A DNA stretch of 64,000 nucleotides from Tigriopus japonicus (GCA_010645155.1 CM021318.1:771056-835055); one strand, 5' to 3'. Shown: positions 46,801 through 58,091, counted from the stretch's first letter. Made by a program: numbers and translations. The notes: generated by a model from the letters alone, not told the origin.

Positions 46801-49800
46801 TGGTCAATCACACTTGAGGCATGAGAATAGTTACCGCTTGACATGGCATATCCATATCAAAAAGTGATCATTAGCCTGCTTCAATGCTGGCAGTACATTG
46901 TTGCTGAGCATTAGACTGGTTCATCTTTTTGCAGATCTTGGCTCAACCCAGCTCACCCCATAATGGTAGTGGTTGTAGTAGTAATAATAATCTTGATTTT
47001 CATTATTCTGGTCGCTTAATGATTCGAGGCAATCCAATGCATTTAGAAGCCTAATGTTCGCGAAGCGATTGCCTCACATCGCGATCATCAGTTCGTTTAC
47101 AAACTCTTGAGAGGCTGAAAATGCGAGGGACAAGTCTCGAGCAGCGAGGATATGATTACGACTTCAATTTGTCACAATGACGCTATGTCACACAAACGCC
47201 ATAAAGTTACCAACCTCCCAAGAAATGTGACTGACTGGATGATTGGTGGAGGAGCTGCTGGTCGCCGAACGACCTACTGAGTGACAGGCAAGGACGCCGA
47301 AGGAAAAAGGAGAAGAAAAAAACACACAACCGCTTCTGACAAAACTCTCATGACGAAATCTCTCACATTTGATGACACAGACCTCTCCACGACCACTGGA
47401 CAAGGAAGAAGATGCAGCAATCACCATTGAGTGTCATTAACTAGGCTTTTTTTTTTGAAAACTGCGTGCACCAAATTGGTCAAACGTGACTTCCAGTTTT
47501 GGCCAATTACAAGTTTCTCTCCAAGTACATGCATGCATGGGCTCTCCATAGTTTGGTTTCAATTCAAGACTCCGCCATCAGGGGGCGGAGTTGCCAAGGG
47601 CTCAATAAGGTTTCTTTAGACTTTGATATGCTCGTCCTCAGTCTAGTCATGAGTTCAAGTGGGGCCAATAAATGGGCTGTAAACATCAGAACCCATGGAT
47701 TTTCAATGCTCATTCATCGGGGCTTACCAGAAAAGATGGTTGCCACGGTCCCCAGGATGGATGGATGGATGCTGGGTTGGTTGGTTGGATGGGTGTCCGT
47801 ATGTTCGTGAACCGGAATCTTTTAAATGGCTCAGATATCCCAAAGTGACATCGTGAGAGTTATTTACCGCGGAATGGTGCCCATTCGTCCCACAGGAGGT
47901 GGGGACCGAGAAGACGATGGTAATTTGATCCCTGGCGACAAAGCTAATTCATGTGCGTACATCCCACTGAGCCTCACTACTCACGACACATAAGTAAACA
48001 AGATCTGACAGGGCACGTTAAGCACGATGAATGGAGAGATGGATGGATGCCGTATTTGAGGTGCAAATAATTTGGAACCACTTTGCATAGTGTACTAAAT
48101 ACACACTCGCAAGCAGACATCAAACAACACTTACTAGGGTACTACTCACTTTGTCGGAGCCAAGCCATCCGATTCTCACTGGGCTCACAATTGGCCAGAC
48201 AATATCAGAGTGGATTCACTTTCAACTCCCTCCCGCTTGACAATGAACGAGTGGAAAAACTGTCCATCTTTCGTCTTCAAGCCCGACTCTTCACCTTTTT
48301 TGACTGATTTGAGCAACGCGAGGAGTACGAACCACGTTCATCCAACCACCGTTGAATGAAGTTCTTCGAACGTATTCATGTGTCTGTGCCCGCCTTACAA
48401 ACCCGAATTGACGGTCGGTGTGCCACTCTCGATCTAGGAAGCTGAGCAAGGACTACGCGAACAAACTGGACGGTAATGACAAACCTGTACCTTAGGAGGC
48501 CATTTTATGTTTATGAAAAGTAAACATTAGCAAGTACACATTTTTTTACATTAGCATTGTAAAAAAATATCCAATGTGTATAAAACACACAATACAGATT
48601 TAAAAAAAAAGTATTAAATCTCAATCCACATAAGTGATAACTTATTAGACAACCCAGTCTAACACATTAATGTCATTCAATGCAAGAACAAATTGTAACT
48701 TTCTAATAGGTTTGATAGCTTTGACAAGACTTATTTGTGTGTTGATCCAACACTAAGAAACCACATTGGTATTAAAAAGTGTTTTCGTCCTTTAAGGCCA
48801 TATCCTGCTAATGATAATAATAATTGATTTCTAGGAAATTCACCATCTTTTCTATGATGTGCTGAACACATTGTACGTTTGCTTGGTGAGTGGAAGTTCT
48901 TAAAAGTTTGCAGAGCTCAAAAACTTTTTAAATCCATGTTTTATTCTGAACTAAACCATGGCCAATCTTGATTCTTCTAACTTTCAAGAAGAACGATGCA
49001 TTTGCTCCATTGTGGTGAGCATTTTTTACAAGAACCTATCATATTTCTGGGCAAAATCTGTTTGGGACTTATTACTTCAGAACAATTCGTAACATATTGA
49101 ATTGCCATTCCTGAAAGTATGAGTCATCTTTTGAATGTATCGACATTTTCTTTTGTTCTAGCTGACCTAAAACCAAAATGTTGGAAGTCAAATTTCTAAT
49201 AATAGGTCAGATATCAAAAGGATTTCAACCACTATAACAAAAAAGATTTTTTGGATTCAAACTACACTGTTTACACTGTTAGACAATACTTGGCCATTTA
49301 AACATAAAAAGTTAAATGGCCAAAGCAAAAAATCATATAAGACCATAAAAGCAATGAGAGAGGCCTCTGGTAATTCAATCAGATAGCGTTCATACCTTTT
49401 GAACCATTATGTTCTGAGCTTCAAGAGAGCTTAACTTTCGACTCCAAAGTCCAATTAAGGTTAAACTGAAAAATGTGGTCTCTCAAACACAAACAAGATC
49501 TCATTTGAAGAGGAGAAGCACGGTTCTTGTCCCAACATAAAACTTAACACCTTCTAAAAACGCCACCTAGAGTTACAAGAGGCCAATAATCAGGTACAAA
49601 ATTACAGTCACGGTATGTATTTTACCCACTTTCTTTAAAAATCAAACTCCCCCATTGTTGCCGGGTGAGTACAACTTAGTCCATTGAAGTGAAGAGGTCC
49701 ATTACTAACACTCACTGGGGATAAAAGTCTAGGTAAGTGTCCATTCAGAGAGCAATGTTTGTTGGATAAGCTGTGTACGTAAGCTTGCGCTTCCAAAGTG

Positions 49801-52800
49801 CCGAGAATCAAGCGCAATGCGAACGAATACCAGACGCACATCCACACATGCAGTACATACACCCATACCTTCACTCACTCACTCACTCACTCGCTCGTTC
49901 TCAAACGAAAGGTATCATCATGATTGCAGCCATCGAATCGTCGACGTCAACCAACCATCGAGACAGACGGAAACAATATCAGTCAAAGATCACACACCGG
50001 GATCTTGAAGTGGAAATTGAAACCGAGCGAACGGAAAGCAAAATATCTGTCTCTTCTTTGGGATTTGCATCTTTTGAAGCCCAGAGATGTACTTTAGTAC
50101 CAAGAATCGGTGGATTGCCGACCAAAGTGGAAGTTGTGCGGGCATCAAAATGTGATAAATTTGTAAGAGCACAAAAAGGACTCGGAAGAAGGCGGTAACT
50201 TTGAAGGAGGAAAAACTTTCGTGATTCATCACGACATCCAGTGAGATGTGTGTGACATACGAGGAAAATGTATTCAACTTTTTGCTCACACCTACTAAAG
50301 CCACCACGACCGCCAACAAATTAAAGATTATATTCCTTCGCCGCACCCGATCCGCATTGGTGGGGTTGGAAAGGGAAATAAAAACATATTCCCAAGGCGA
50401 AAATGTAAAAAGGCTAGATCACTTTAGGGCCAAATTAAACTTCCCGAAGCATAGCTCGAGCAAGCTCCAAGGGGATTAAATCTGTTTGAGCAGTCTTTGA
50501 GTCGTGTCTAGAAAATGAGCAAGACCCGTCTTCCTCGTCGTCCTTGACGGAAGCTCATTTAGATTCTTATTCGTTGCGCAGATTTCTCTAATTGGCCCGT
50601 CCATGTATCTACATCCATTCATTATCAGAGTTCCCCAGGAACTATCTGTGCAATGTCTTGTCACTGGTTCTTTCCGAGAACAATCTCTTGCAATGAAATC
50701 ATTTCTACGTATAAGAATTAGTTGCAAAGGGTACCCAATGAAACTCATTGTGCGAAAATGCTGGATCCGACGGATGGACGGATCTCTTTCACGTGTAAAG
50801 CTCTTTTGGACGTATGGTATCATGAGAGTGAGTGCACCATCGCGAGTTTCTCGTCAAAAATGTGTCTAAAACTCGGGTGGAATGCATGAGATTTGAGGCA
50901 TCTCGTGCAAAAAAGAGCAAGTCGAGTGGAATAATGAAAATAGTTCATGCACAACAACTCGGAACTTGACACTAATTGCCCTCGGATATGTACCAGAATC
51001 CGTCGTTTCAATAGAGAAACAATCTCCAACACGTTTCCACGTCAATCTTGTCAGGTGGGAATGTGAATGAGTTCCTTTTAAATGCTCGACCAAAGTCCAT
51101 GAATGACGAAGTAGAGAAATGAATGGAGACCGGACATGAATCTTAACATGGAAAACCACAGATCACCAATCTCGAATTGGTCTTTATCCAACTAATGTCA
51201 ACATGGACAGACGACAAACATGGTCCTCCTGAAAGACCCCCTAGTTGTTAAGGGCAAAATGAGGATTCGAGCTCCCAATCCTCCATAAAAGGGTTTACTT
51301 TGGCCCAACCACATATTTTGACTTCGCCATTCGCTGCTTCCTTTCCCATTTTTTGGCCAAGATTTGACTTTCAAGAGCTCCCGCAAATTGGACGTTGAAA
51401 ATCTGAGGATTTGTCATCCTTTCGGCGATCACCTCATCACCCCAAAAACTGAAAAGGAAGGTCCCTTCGAATCCCAGAGGGTCACTCTATTTCTCCCTTT
51501 GAAGTTATTGAGTAGAATTAGGTCTGCCAGAGCCATTCGAGTCCAACATGTCAAAAGGGACCTCATAGATAGAAAATTCTCTTTTACCCACCAATGCCAA
51601 AAGGTGAGAATATTTAATGGGCTTAATGTAGGGAATACGTCCAAATTTACAAAATATCCGCTTTTATTGACGAATTATTGGAATTCGTTACTCGCAAGAT
51701 AATTGAATGGCTCAAGAAAATAAGATACAATCAAATACCTCAACATAGGGGTTGTTGTGCATAGTCAAAAATCATAAGATAATGCAAGTTAAAATACCCA
51801 AACATTTACACCCTAGCGTTGTTTCGCTGCAAGAAATTAAAGAGAAGATCTAAATCTTTTAGGCGAGCTAAGAGTTTTTTCCGGATTCGTTAAGCTGAAC
51901 GAGGAAGTGAGACGTTTCAGAAACGGAGGAGAACGTTTTTTCGTAAGTAAATAAAGAAAAGTTACCATCTTGTTTAGCGAGCCTTTCAAGAGCACATAGA
52001 AGCCCACTTGCGTCCCATAGTTTCGTTCAATCAAGAGAGGCTTCCTCTTCATCTGTTACTGTAGCTAGCCACCAGTTGTCGATACTTTGTTCATGCTTCA
52101 TTCACATGGATTGTGAATTATCGGTTCAATTGGAAGTCGGACCTCATGCATACTATGCACAAAGGAGGAACCTACCGTTCAAATCCTATTAAGATTCATT
52201 CTCAACGACCCTCAAGTGATCAAGTCACCCGGGTTCATGTTGTTAATTGTTATGAGTTTTCCGCTCAAGTAAACAAAGCTGTCACAACGAGCAAATCTCT
52301 CTTGGACAACGAGATTCCAGCTAACTTCACTACAGAGAGAGCCCTATGTTTTGGAACACGAAGAGCCGAAAGTTTGCGCCAGGTTATCCGATTGTGTCTT
52401 GCCTGGTCTCCCTTGAGACGGACACGGACATGGAAGGCTCGAGACTTCTCGACCTCGCCCTTTGGGCGGGTTGGTTTATTTATAATTCATGATGGAAAGA
52501 GGCGATCCAAGCTTGAACTTTGTTTCCATCCACTGAAGAAACTCGGAGAGCTGGAACCAAAACCAACCTGGCTTTAATGCGCTCATCCAAACTCCAAAAG
52601 GCTCAAGATTTTTTGGAACTTTTCCAATACTCGCTCAACACGTCGTCTCTTGATGTGAGAGCAAATGGAATCGAGTAACGTAAATATTCTTCCCAAGGAA
52701 ATCGAATTCTGATTTTTGAGAGGGTCACTCTCCATAATCCAAATCTCAGAGAGCGTAGTTTCTGACTTGCAGGCAATTTTTCAATGCTAGTTACAGACCT

Positions 52801-55473
52801 CGCTGAGAATATTTTATTCAGTGTCTCTCCTCTCAGAGGTGGAATTGAAACAAAAACGAGACACAACAGGATATCCAAGCCTCCTCCTAGTTTTCTGTCA
52901 TCAGTCACGTCTTCCATCAAGCCCAAACATGGAAGTGTTGGACATTCCGACTCAAAGGATCTCTCTGGAGGAGAGCTTTTCAAGTAGGAGAAAGGTGGGT
53001 TGATGACCCGTGGAAACGACGTTTTGAGGGAGATTAATCCGAAGAAAGGACAGTGTGACATCTCATTTTCTAAATAAGGCTGTTTGTTGTCCTCAGGAGC
53101 TCTAAGATGAGATATGGAAGTGGCCGTTCTCAGGACCTTTTGTTGTTTAACGGAGGCCAATCGAATTGGCTTAGAAAAATACTAGAAGGCAAGATTCGAT
53201 ACTTCTTGGCCAACAGTGTTGTGACCTTCAAGGTCATACTTGGGTATTTAAGGATATTCGTTGGTTCGAATACAGAGCTCTGGATTCATATTCCATGGGA
53301 TCCACTTCATAGTTGATAGTCTGGTCATGTCGACATTCCCCTGGCGCTCTTTCTCAGTCTCACGGGATTTTCCTCCGCGTTTTTTTGTTCCATGGACATA
53401 TTTTTTGAGACCAACCATGGAACAACCGGCATTCCATTGAAACTACCGCCATTGCGAGATTTAGTCATGATCGGAAAATATTGACGAATCTTTGAGAGAG
53501 TTGACGGTCAATTTGGTGGGCAATGAGTGTGAAGAAGTAATTAAAACGTTAACCAAGTCAAGCTGAAAGTAATCAGTGTCTCTTGTTCGTTGGTAAATAA
53601 CTTGAGATCCACCGATCCGATGAACAAAATCATTGTCAAACCTGCAGAATTCGTGCAGTTCTTCTTCTTCCACACAAACACAGGGTCTCTTCGTTCACCC
53701 CAAAGCTAGGCATATTTGTTTACCTTGGCCAAGGTTCGTGTTGCTTTAGCTAGTTTGAGGGACCTTTTTCCCCAATGCCAGCCAGGTCAGGCTATGGGGA
53801 TAATGCCCGGGCATAATATTAATAATTGAACACGCGTGTTCCAACATTGCTCAAGACTAATTAAGATTCAGGAATGAGAGAGAGAGAGTGTGTGAGTATG
53901 GAATCTCGACTCGAAACTCAGCTAGCTTCCTTCGGATCTGGCCTCCAGATGTTTACCAAGATCCGTGGGACACGTCTTTGATCCCATCACCTGACCCTAA
54001 GACGCGTTCCTTCTCCAATTAGGCAGCAAGCTCCACCTTTCTCTATTTTTCCTCTCTTCTTGCCGTTCTCTCTATTTCCAATGTAAGACCCAGATCAGAC
54101 AACTCGATCCAAGGATGGAGACATATCAAAAACAACATTGTTTAGCGTGTGACAGGTTGCCAGCTCGCCAAGAACAAAAAGCTCCCAGAGACCCCCTAAA
54201 AAGCATTTAGTTAAGTCCTCGATATTGTGAATGTGCACCATCCTTGGGCCTAGTGGTCCACCAAATTCCACCGTCCAAGGAAGTCTTAGGAGTCTTGCGA
54301 GAGAAAGGACAGCCTTGGAGAGAAGGGCGAGGAACGAGGAAGAAGAACTGGAACAAGTTACTTTTCCCTCTCACGATCGAGCAAATATAAGTTGGCAGGC
54401 AGCTTGTGCTCAGTCATCTGTCCATGTTCTTTGAACCGGAAAAAAAGTTGCTTGAAAATAGAACCAGCCATATGAGGGCACAGGTCAACCAACCAACCCA
54501 ACCGACTAGCCCCCTTTCAACGAAACTTGAAACTTTTCTTCAAAAGGACGCCAGGCCTCAAATGGAGGATTAACCTCAACTACCAGTGACGACATGCTGA
54601 GACGGTTAAATCGACCTTTAAGCACTCCTGTCTCCATTGCCGGAGATTTAATGCTCATGGACCCCGTCTGTGTCAATTTTTCTCACCGTTGGCCTTTTAC
54701 TTTCTCATGAAAAGAGACTATTTGGCTGCGACCAAAGGCTACGAAATCCTTAGAATATGTTTTGGGTACTTTTTGGTAAATACGATAGAGAGAATGATTT
54801 CGGTAGGGTTTCCGATAATTACTGAAAAAATCACGTTTGCGCATTTAAAAGGCTGTTTCAACGATGACAACACAGCTGACTAGTTTCTCACCAAGGCAAC
54901 CAATTGAACGTGTTTCTCGAGTATGAGCCTTGGTTAGATGAGTGAACATGGGTTCGAATTTCAATTAGGCACCGATTTGGCTACAAATGGTCTCTAAATC
55001 CGGTTCGAAAAGAACCTTCGAAGAACCTCAAGGCAGTGTTTGTGACAAATTGAATCTCGAATCGCTAGCATTGTAACTCCGGGAAAAGGCTCTTTCGTGG
55101 AACCAATCGAATATTCTATTTTCCCAATCTGCCGACGAACAAGAGAGGATTTCAAAGGTTGGGTTTGTTTTCTCAAAGTAATTTGCCAACCCACGGCCTT
55201 TGAAAGAAGGAAGCCTTTCTTGATCGTGAACCTTGAACGTACATTGCTTTGAGAGGAAGTTAGTTGTTGGTTGGTCTTACCTATGGTATACGTATCACCT
55301 CCAACAGCCACGGTGGTGCAGCTTTCTTGTGGAAACAGTTTCGATGCGTTCGTGAGGGTCTTTCTCACCACTGAATGCTGAGGCACCAAAGGTGGCCTTG
55401 AGCGGCCCCTCAAGGGCGTGCCATGGGGTGTGGGAGGGTCTTTGGCGGGTGGTTGTGGGTGAACGGAAGACAT
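25398..55473 (-). CDS. PDE1: Calcium/calmodulin-dependent cyclic nucleotide phosphodiesterase PDE1, whole gene
   Basis: This enzyme hydrolyses cAMP/cGMP and is activated by Ca2+-calmodulin; it is cytosolic. Eleven common exons plus one of two first exons give 852 residues (first exon 37861-38161) or 816 (first exon 55281-55473). All junctions are GT-AG and every phase closes. In the 852-residue numbering, an N-terminal regulatory segment with REAFLKLKQLLSKMK (about 232-247) corresponds to the calmodulin/autoinhibitory region. The EVRKWLASTF block marks PDE1 and not PDE4. In the catalytic domain, YHNHLHACD gives His420 (proton donor) and His424 (metal), HDFDHSGTTNNF gives His460/Asp461, HSCDVSHPAK gives Asp570, and PQSQIGFIDF gives the invariant Gln621 and Phe624 purine clamp. 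All metal ligands are present, so it should be active. The linker before the catalytic half is shorter than in vertebrate PDE1. Start positions are inferred. Confidence 0.92.
25944..26153 (-). CDS. PDE1: PDE1 common exon 11, end of catalytic domain
   Basis: 210 bases between acceptor TGTGTGTTTCAG and donor GCAG|GTAAGA. It encodes GFIDFIVSPTLNVLGDVLET, a variable linker, then PWVDILAVNREKWQAKHDAG, matching the PDE1 GFIDFIVEPTFSVLTD...NKERWKELAAQ pattern. Confidence 0.94.
26221..26423 (-). CDS. PDE1: PDE1 common exon 10, third metal motif and glutamine switch
   Basis: 203 bases between acceptor CATAATTACAG and donor ATTG|GTAATT. It encodes KVLCLLLHSCDVSHPAKRW, CIEEFFDQGDREAELGLEYS and PLCDRHNTMVPQSQI, with the catalytic-pocket Asp and the invariant nucleotide-binding Gln. 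Confidence 0.95.
26424..28796 (-). other. PDE1 intron between exons 9 and 10
   Basis: A 2.4-kb intron. No exon or other gene recognised in it; it contains a GA microsatellite near 28010. Confidence 0.7.
28003..28030. repeat. (GA)n microsatellite
   Basis: About ten GA units inside a PDE1 intron. Confidence 0.9.
28797..28964 (-). CDS. PDE1: PDE1 common exon 9
   Basis: 168 bases between acceptor GCAACATTCAG and donor CCAG|GTAAGC. It encodes LIQENNCNIFTNMQKADFRE, then NLIIEMVLHTDMTQHFSQLK, the conserved helices between the second and third metal motifs of class I phosphodiesterases. Confidence 0.95.
29619..29788 (-). CDS. PDE1: PDE1 common exon 8, HD motif
   Basis: 170 bases between acceptor ATCCTCTAG and donor TTAG|GTAAGT. 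It encodes NWMSDLEVFTSLMAAIIHDF, then DHSGTTNNFHI and YNDRAVLENHHVSAFF, including the HD metal pair of the phosphodiesterase signature. Confidence 0.95.
30007..30974. mobile_element. Non-autonomous hAT-type element with CGGCCAC arrays
   Basis: A 968-bp element starts CAGGGTTGCCAGGT and ends ACCTGGCAACCTTG, flanked by near-identical 8-bp duplications (CTAGAGGG at 29999-30006, CTACAGGG at 30975-30982). Both subterminal regions carry many TCGGCCAC/GTGGCCGA repeats in both orientations, as expected for transposase-binding subterminal repeats of hAT elements. The middle is AT-rich and non-coding. It lies in the PDE1 intron between exons 7 and 8. Confidence 0.82.
30978..31399. mobile_element. TA-flanked MITE next to the hAT-type element
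   Basis: The segment starts CAGGGTAATCCATAAAACA and ends ATACGGATGACCCTG, an imperfect inverted repeat, with TA at 30976-30977 and 31400-31401. It is 422 bp and non-coding. Its left tip overlaps the target duplication of the neighbouring hAT element, which suggests the hAT element inserted at this end. Confidence 0.55.
31749..31889 (-). CDS. PDE1: PDE1 common exon 7, first metal-binding motif
   Basis: 141 bases between acceptor TTCTGCAG and donor GCG|GTAAGT, phase 0. It encodes IPPSVLETMLVHVELGY, then YHNHLHACDVLQTIHYF with the proton-donor and first metal-ligand histidines, ending ETGIA. Confidence 0.95.
32053..32169 (-). CDS. PDE1: PDE1 common exon 6, start of catalytic domain
   Basis: 117 bases between acceptor CCAATTCTAG and donor CAAG|GTGAGC, phase 0 at both ends. 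It encodes EWTFDTFSLAV...LRFMGYELLSRHGCLHKYK, matching WSFDVFALNE...LKFMIYELFTRYDL of PDE1. Confidence 0.92.
32529..32769 (-). CDS. PDE1: PDE1 common exon 5
   Basis: 241 bases from acceptor CAACTTTTCAG to donor CAAG|GTAAAA. It encodes DENEDDLSELQSEAVPDEVR, KWLASTFAKQ and RPSFRSVANAIRTGIFIERI. This is the PDE1 N-terminal signature (SVPSEVRDWLASTF and KFRSIVHAVQAGIFVERMYR in vertebrates) and fixes the family assignment. Confidence 0.93.
32770..35609 (-). other. PDE1 intron between exons 4 and 5
   Basis: A 2.8-kb intron with no recognisable exon, gene or transposon end; only short open frames. Confidence 0.65.
35610..35720 (-). CDS. PDE1: PDE1 common exon 4, autoinhibitory helix
   Basis: 111 bases after acceptor CTTTTATTAG, ending at donor GCTGA|GTAAGT. 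It encodes LKQLLSKMKESAIDPETLIS and NLEYVTEVVQAVAAKAE, which aligns with the VKQLERGDV...LKKNIEYAASVLEAVY segment of vertebrate PDE1. The vertebrate residues that follow (DETRRLL) have no counterpart. Confidence 0.9.
35790..36087 (-). CDS. PDE1: PDE1 common exon 3, regulatory region
   Basis: 298 bases between acceptor CACTTTAG and donor GAA|GTAAGA. It encodes the basic ETIRIFRRTRSGRPHSASR, a Ser-rich stretch that could hold phosphorylation sites, an acidic stretch and the start of the calmodulin-responsive helix (AGIREAFL). An internal Met (MSSSPLT) could serve as a start for shorter forms. Confidence 0.85.
36350..36597. mobile_element. hAT-type MITE, family with GGGGTCGGCAAC ends (copy 2), with TSD
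   Basis: A 248-bp element starts AGGGGTCGGCAACC and ends GTTTGCCGACCCCTG, flanked by perfect direct repeats CATTAGTGG at 36341-36349 and 36598-36606 (8 bp is the hAT norm; the ninth base is ambiguous). The interior has at least eight GGGCCCAC/TGGGCCCA units. It shares sequence with 5648-5860 in the opposite orientation. It lies in a PDE1 intron. Confidence 0.87.
37489..37605 (-). CDS. PDE1: PDE1 common exon 2
   Basis: Acceptor GATGATGTTTCAG and donor AACG|GTAAGG bound 117 bases. They encode ASRKSSGQKVGSNNAALNTK and a Pro-rich end, a Ser/Asn-rich, probably disordered linker. Phases: two bases in, one base out. Confidence 0.8.
37861..38161 (-). CDS. PDE1: PDE1 alternative first coding exon, proximal
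   Basis: ATG at 38161 opens 100 codons beginning MVTDTSTPSDNMDKLDQEAE and ending FTITDVDGTEYKI plus one base before the donor (ATTG|GTAACT). It has a basic middle (RDKLKRHSSF, GPRHRSIRHNKS) and no known domain, and encodes an isoform-specific N-terminus. The one-base phase matches the two-base start of the next exon and makes a valine. Confidence 0.8.
39003..39027. repeat. (TTGG)n microsatellite
   Basis: About six GGTT units, followed 110 bp later by a CTTT/CT/CTGT microsatellite at 39138-39172. Confidence 0.9.
41884..41908. repeat. (GTC)n microsatellite
   Basis: Eight GTC units in non-coding intron sequence. Confidence 0.9.
49870..49894. repeat. (CTCA)n microsatellite
   Basis: About six TCAC units in the PDE1 intron. 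Confidence 0.9.
55281..55473 (-). CDS. PDE1: PDE1 alternative first coding exon, distal
   Basis: ATG at 55473 opens 64 codons, Pro-rich at the start (SSVHPQPPAKDPPTPHGTP), ending SCTTVAVGGDTYTI plus one base before a strong donor (ATAG|GTAAGA). The phase equals that of the proximal first exon. The end, GGDTYTI, resembles DGTEYKI of the proximal exon, so the two look like alternative or duplicated starts joining the exon at 37489-37605 (17.7 kb away). The 5' UTR extends upstream by an unknown length. Confidence 0.72.
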
Positions 55474-57303
55474 AATGAGGCGGTTGGTCCGGCCCCGACA
55501 AAGGACACAACCAATGGTAGTCCACGCTCCGAGTGATTGAGTGTGCCAATCTTATTGATAGAGCCAAGGTTTTTGCATGGCGACAAAAGGGCTCTGTTGT
55601 CCTCAATCCAGATGGTCCACTGAAGAATGCGTTGGCTGGTCTTGACCAAGTTCTTGTTCCACTTTTCTTAGAGAAGACCCTTGGTGGAGCTTTTTTGTGT
55701 TTTGTGATCAAAAGCTGTTAAGAAGGAGGAAGAGGAGGAGGAACAAGAAGCTACTACGTTGTACTACTTGTTGCTAAAGTTTGAAAGTTCCGTGGAAAGG
55801 CAAGTGTTGTCGTTGCACTTGCAAAGCTTGGTTATCGAGAGAGAAAGAGAGAGAGAGAGTAAAGAGTCTTCTTGGTCCATAAAAACAAAATGAAAAGCAA
55901 GCACGTCAGAACGGAGAGAGAGAGAGAGACCGAGACCCTCTCCTTTTTTGCCTTGCGTGGCACATCAAAACCTCTATTGTGGAAGTTCAATCAAGTTCGC
56001 CCATAGTAGAAGGCCATAAATTGAAGGACCAAAGAGAGTTAGGTGTTTTCCACCCGATGAACAAACTTGGTCGACGCCACTTAGAGGAGTCAGCATCCTG
56101 CCAAAGACGATAGTCCATGTGGGTTTACCTTGGGCTACGACGAGGTACAGCACTAAAGCAGACTCAGCATTCCTCGTTCTGATTTATGTCTGAAGAATAT
56201 GAAGAATGGGAGCCCAACTACCAAGGCCCTTCTTCCTTCCACGCCATACATCAAACGTAATGATACAACGACGCCGTCTACCCTGCCCTAAACTGATTGA
56301 AAGGATTTAAGGCCTCCCAAAAAGACCCGTCACATGGGATGGCAATTTGTGGGCCAGACACATGCAAAAGGGGGACATTTATGGCGTGGTTAAGAAATGT
56401 TTTGTGTTCCATTTCAGTATATATAGTTTAGCTTGAGATACTCTTCGAATGCACATTTGCATTGCTCAAAGTTTGCGAAAGGCAGCCTCTTTGGGCAAGA
56501 CTTTCTCGAAGGGCTCTTTCAATCCAATGGCTTTATCTCATGGCATATGGCCATGAAAAGCCTTTCCTGGGCTCGAGATTTGGATGCGATGCTGCCGTTG
56601 CCGACCTGACATCCACCGTGTATTTTAACTTTGTATTCAAGGATGGCGAGGAAGGGACCCAAAAGGACCAAGATGACATGGAACACTGGCAAACTCATGT
56701 GGCTGCCGGCAACCGACTGACTACCTACTATCAAGTGTTCCTTCTTCCTGTACTCTCGCGAGAATAGACAGAGATTTATGTTCAGATCTGGAACACGTCT
56801 TGGTGGCCATCAATGTGGCTCATCAAGATACTTTCCACGAGATATTGTGATTTCATTCGCAGGGGGAAACCAAAGGATGGTCCTTTTTGTTGGTGGGATA
56901 ACCAGGCCCATCTCACCTCACTGGGAAAGCGCCACTTTCTCCGACAAAAAGGTTTTGTCGCTACTTTTTCGATCAGCCAATCAGGTCTAGGAAAGGAAGA
57001 CATTTGATCTTGGGGATCGTTCCTCTCTTCTATGATAATGGAGAAGTATGGTTTGACTAATTAGTCTAAATTCATAGCGCTCATGAGAACCGCTCTTTGG
57101 AGACGTCTCGTTGTTTTCATGATTGGACATTCACTCTCAATAAGAGCCTTTATTTGTTCAGCACGAGTGATTGCTGCCATTATGTGGTCTGTCTAAGATG
57201 ATTAATGATGAATCAAACGAGCTTTCCATCCATCAGGTAATGACCCAAAAAGCACTCTTTTGTTTGTAGAAATTACTATTATGCTCCCATCGAGAACCAT
57301 ACC

Positions 57304-57330
57304 TTTCTTTCTTTCTCTCTCTCTCTCTGT
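57304..57330. repeat. (CT)n/(CTTT)n microsatellite
   Basis: CTTT units running into about eight CT units, upstream of PDE1. Confidence 0.9.
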
Positions 57331-58091
57331 CTTTCTCTGACACTCACTTGAGGAGTAGTAGAACCGTGATACGGCAATACAGACAAAATATCGTGCCAAT
57401 AGGTCTTCAACTGGCGAGAACTGTCTTGGAGCAAAACAGAAATTGTATTTTCTTCTGAACTCTCCACTGGTTTTGTTGTTTTTTGTTTTCTCCTCACACA
57501 ACCAACCGCTCATAAATATCGGTTAACAAGGTCAGAGGTGGCAAGGTTCTTTGCCCAAGCCACCCGAGAATCGACATTTATTGTTGATATCCGTTTTGGA
57601 GGCCTTCTTTCCACTTAGGGTTTTCACCAATTATTAGAGACTCTTTCTTCGACCGCCAATGGACAAACACTTGGAACAATCACTAGGACTGATGACTTGA
57701 CTTGCCAAAGGTTCTTTGACCTGGAAAGAGACTCACTTTTGGCTTTGACAACCACCACCACTGATATCTTTACATGGGGTTATTCCGAATTGGAGGATGA
57801 TATACAGCTGTGAGCTCGTAACAACAAGCATAACCGAACTGAAACATTGAAGACGAAAACTTTTTGAGCGGGGAAAGTCGTCGAGCGTTGATGGTGCTCC
57901 CTCCTCGTTCTTTGGACTCCTGGGTGGCAAGATTGAAGACAAGAAGGAAGAAGAAGAGATCCCAAAACAAGTCTGAGCACTCCCACTCTCGTGTTCTCCT
58001 GCGTTCTTCTGGCACTTCCCTTGGCTTCGTCCTCTTCTCAGGAGGCATTAAGCATTAAGAGGCAAGTGCCTGGCTTTGCCCAAAAAAGAAG

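Larger units (their letters stand above)
38162..55280 (-). other. Long PDE1 intron, no gene recognised
   Basis: 17 kb between the two first exons, or upstream promoter sequence for the proximal isoform. It contains microsatellites (39003-39027, 39138-39172, 41884-41908, 49870-49894) and many short open frames. The longest frame with an ATG is 52603-53061 on the minus strand (152 codons), without a recognisable domain or phase-compatible splice donor. 48480-49640 is noticeably more AT-rich than its surroundings. Regulatory elements are likely but not identifiable by eye. Confidence 0.55.

Noticed and set aside
47367..47427. Possible third PDE1 first exon (MVIAASSSLSSGRGEVCVIK, phase one)
   Set aside because: The phase fits, but the donor is weak, the exon is only 20 codons, the ATG context is poor and the end does not align with the other two first exons.
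49817..50198. Plus-strand frames across the CTCA microsatellite
   Set aside because: The repeat itself keeps the frames open; there is no coding signal.
54920..54965. GGTTCGAATTTC resembling a tRNA B box with a TTGGTTAG upstream
   Set aside because: The two boxes are far too close together for a pol III gene or SINE head.
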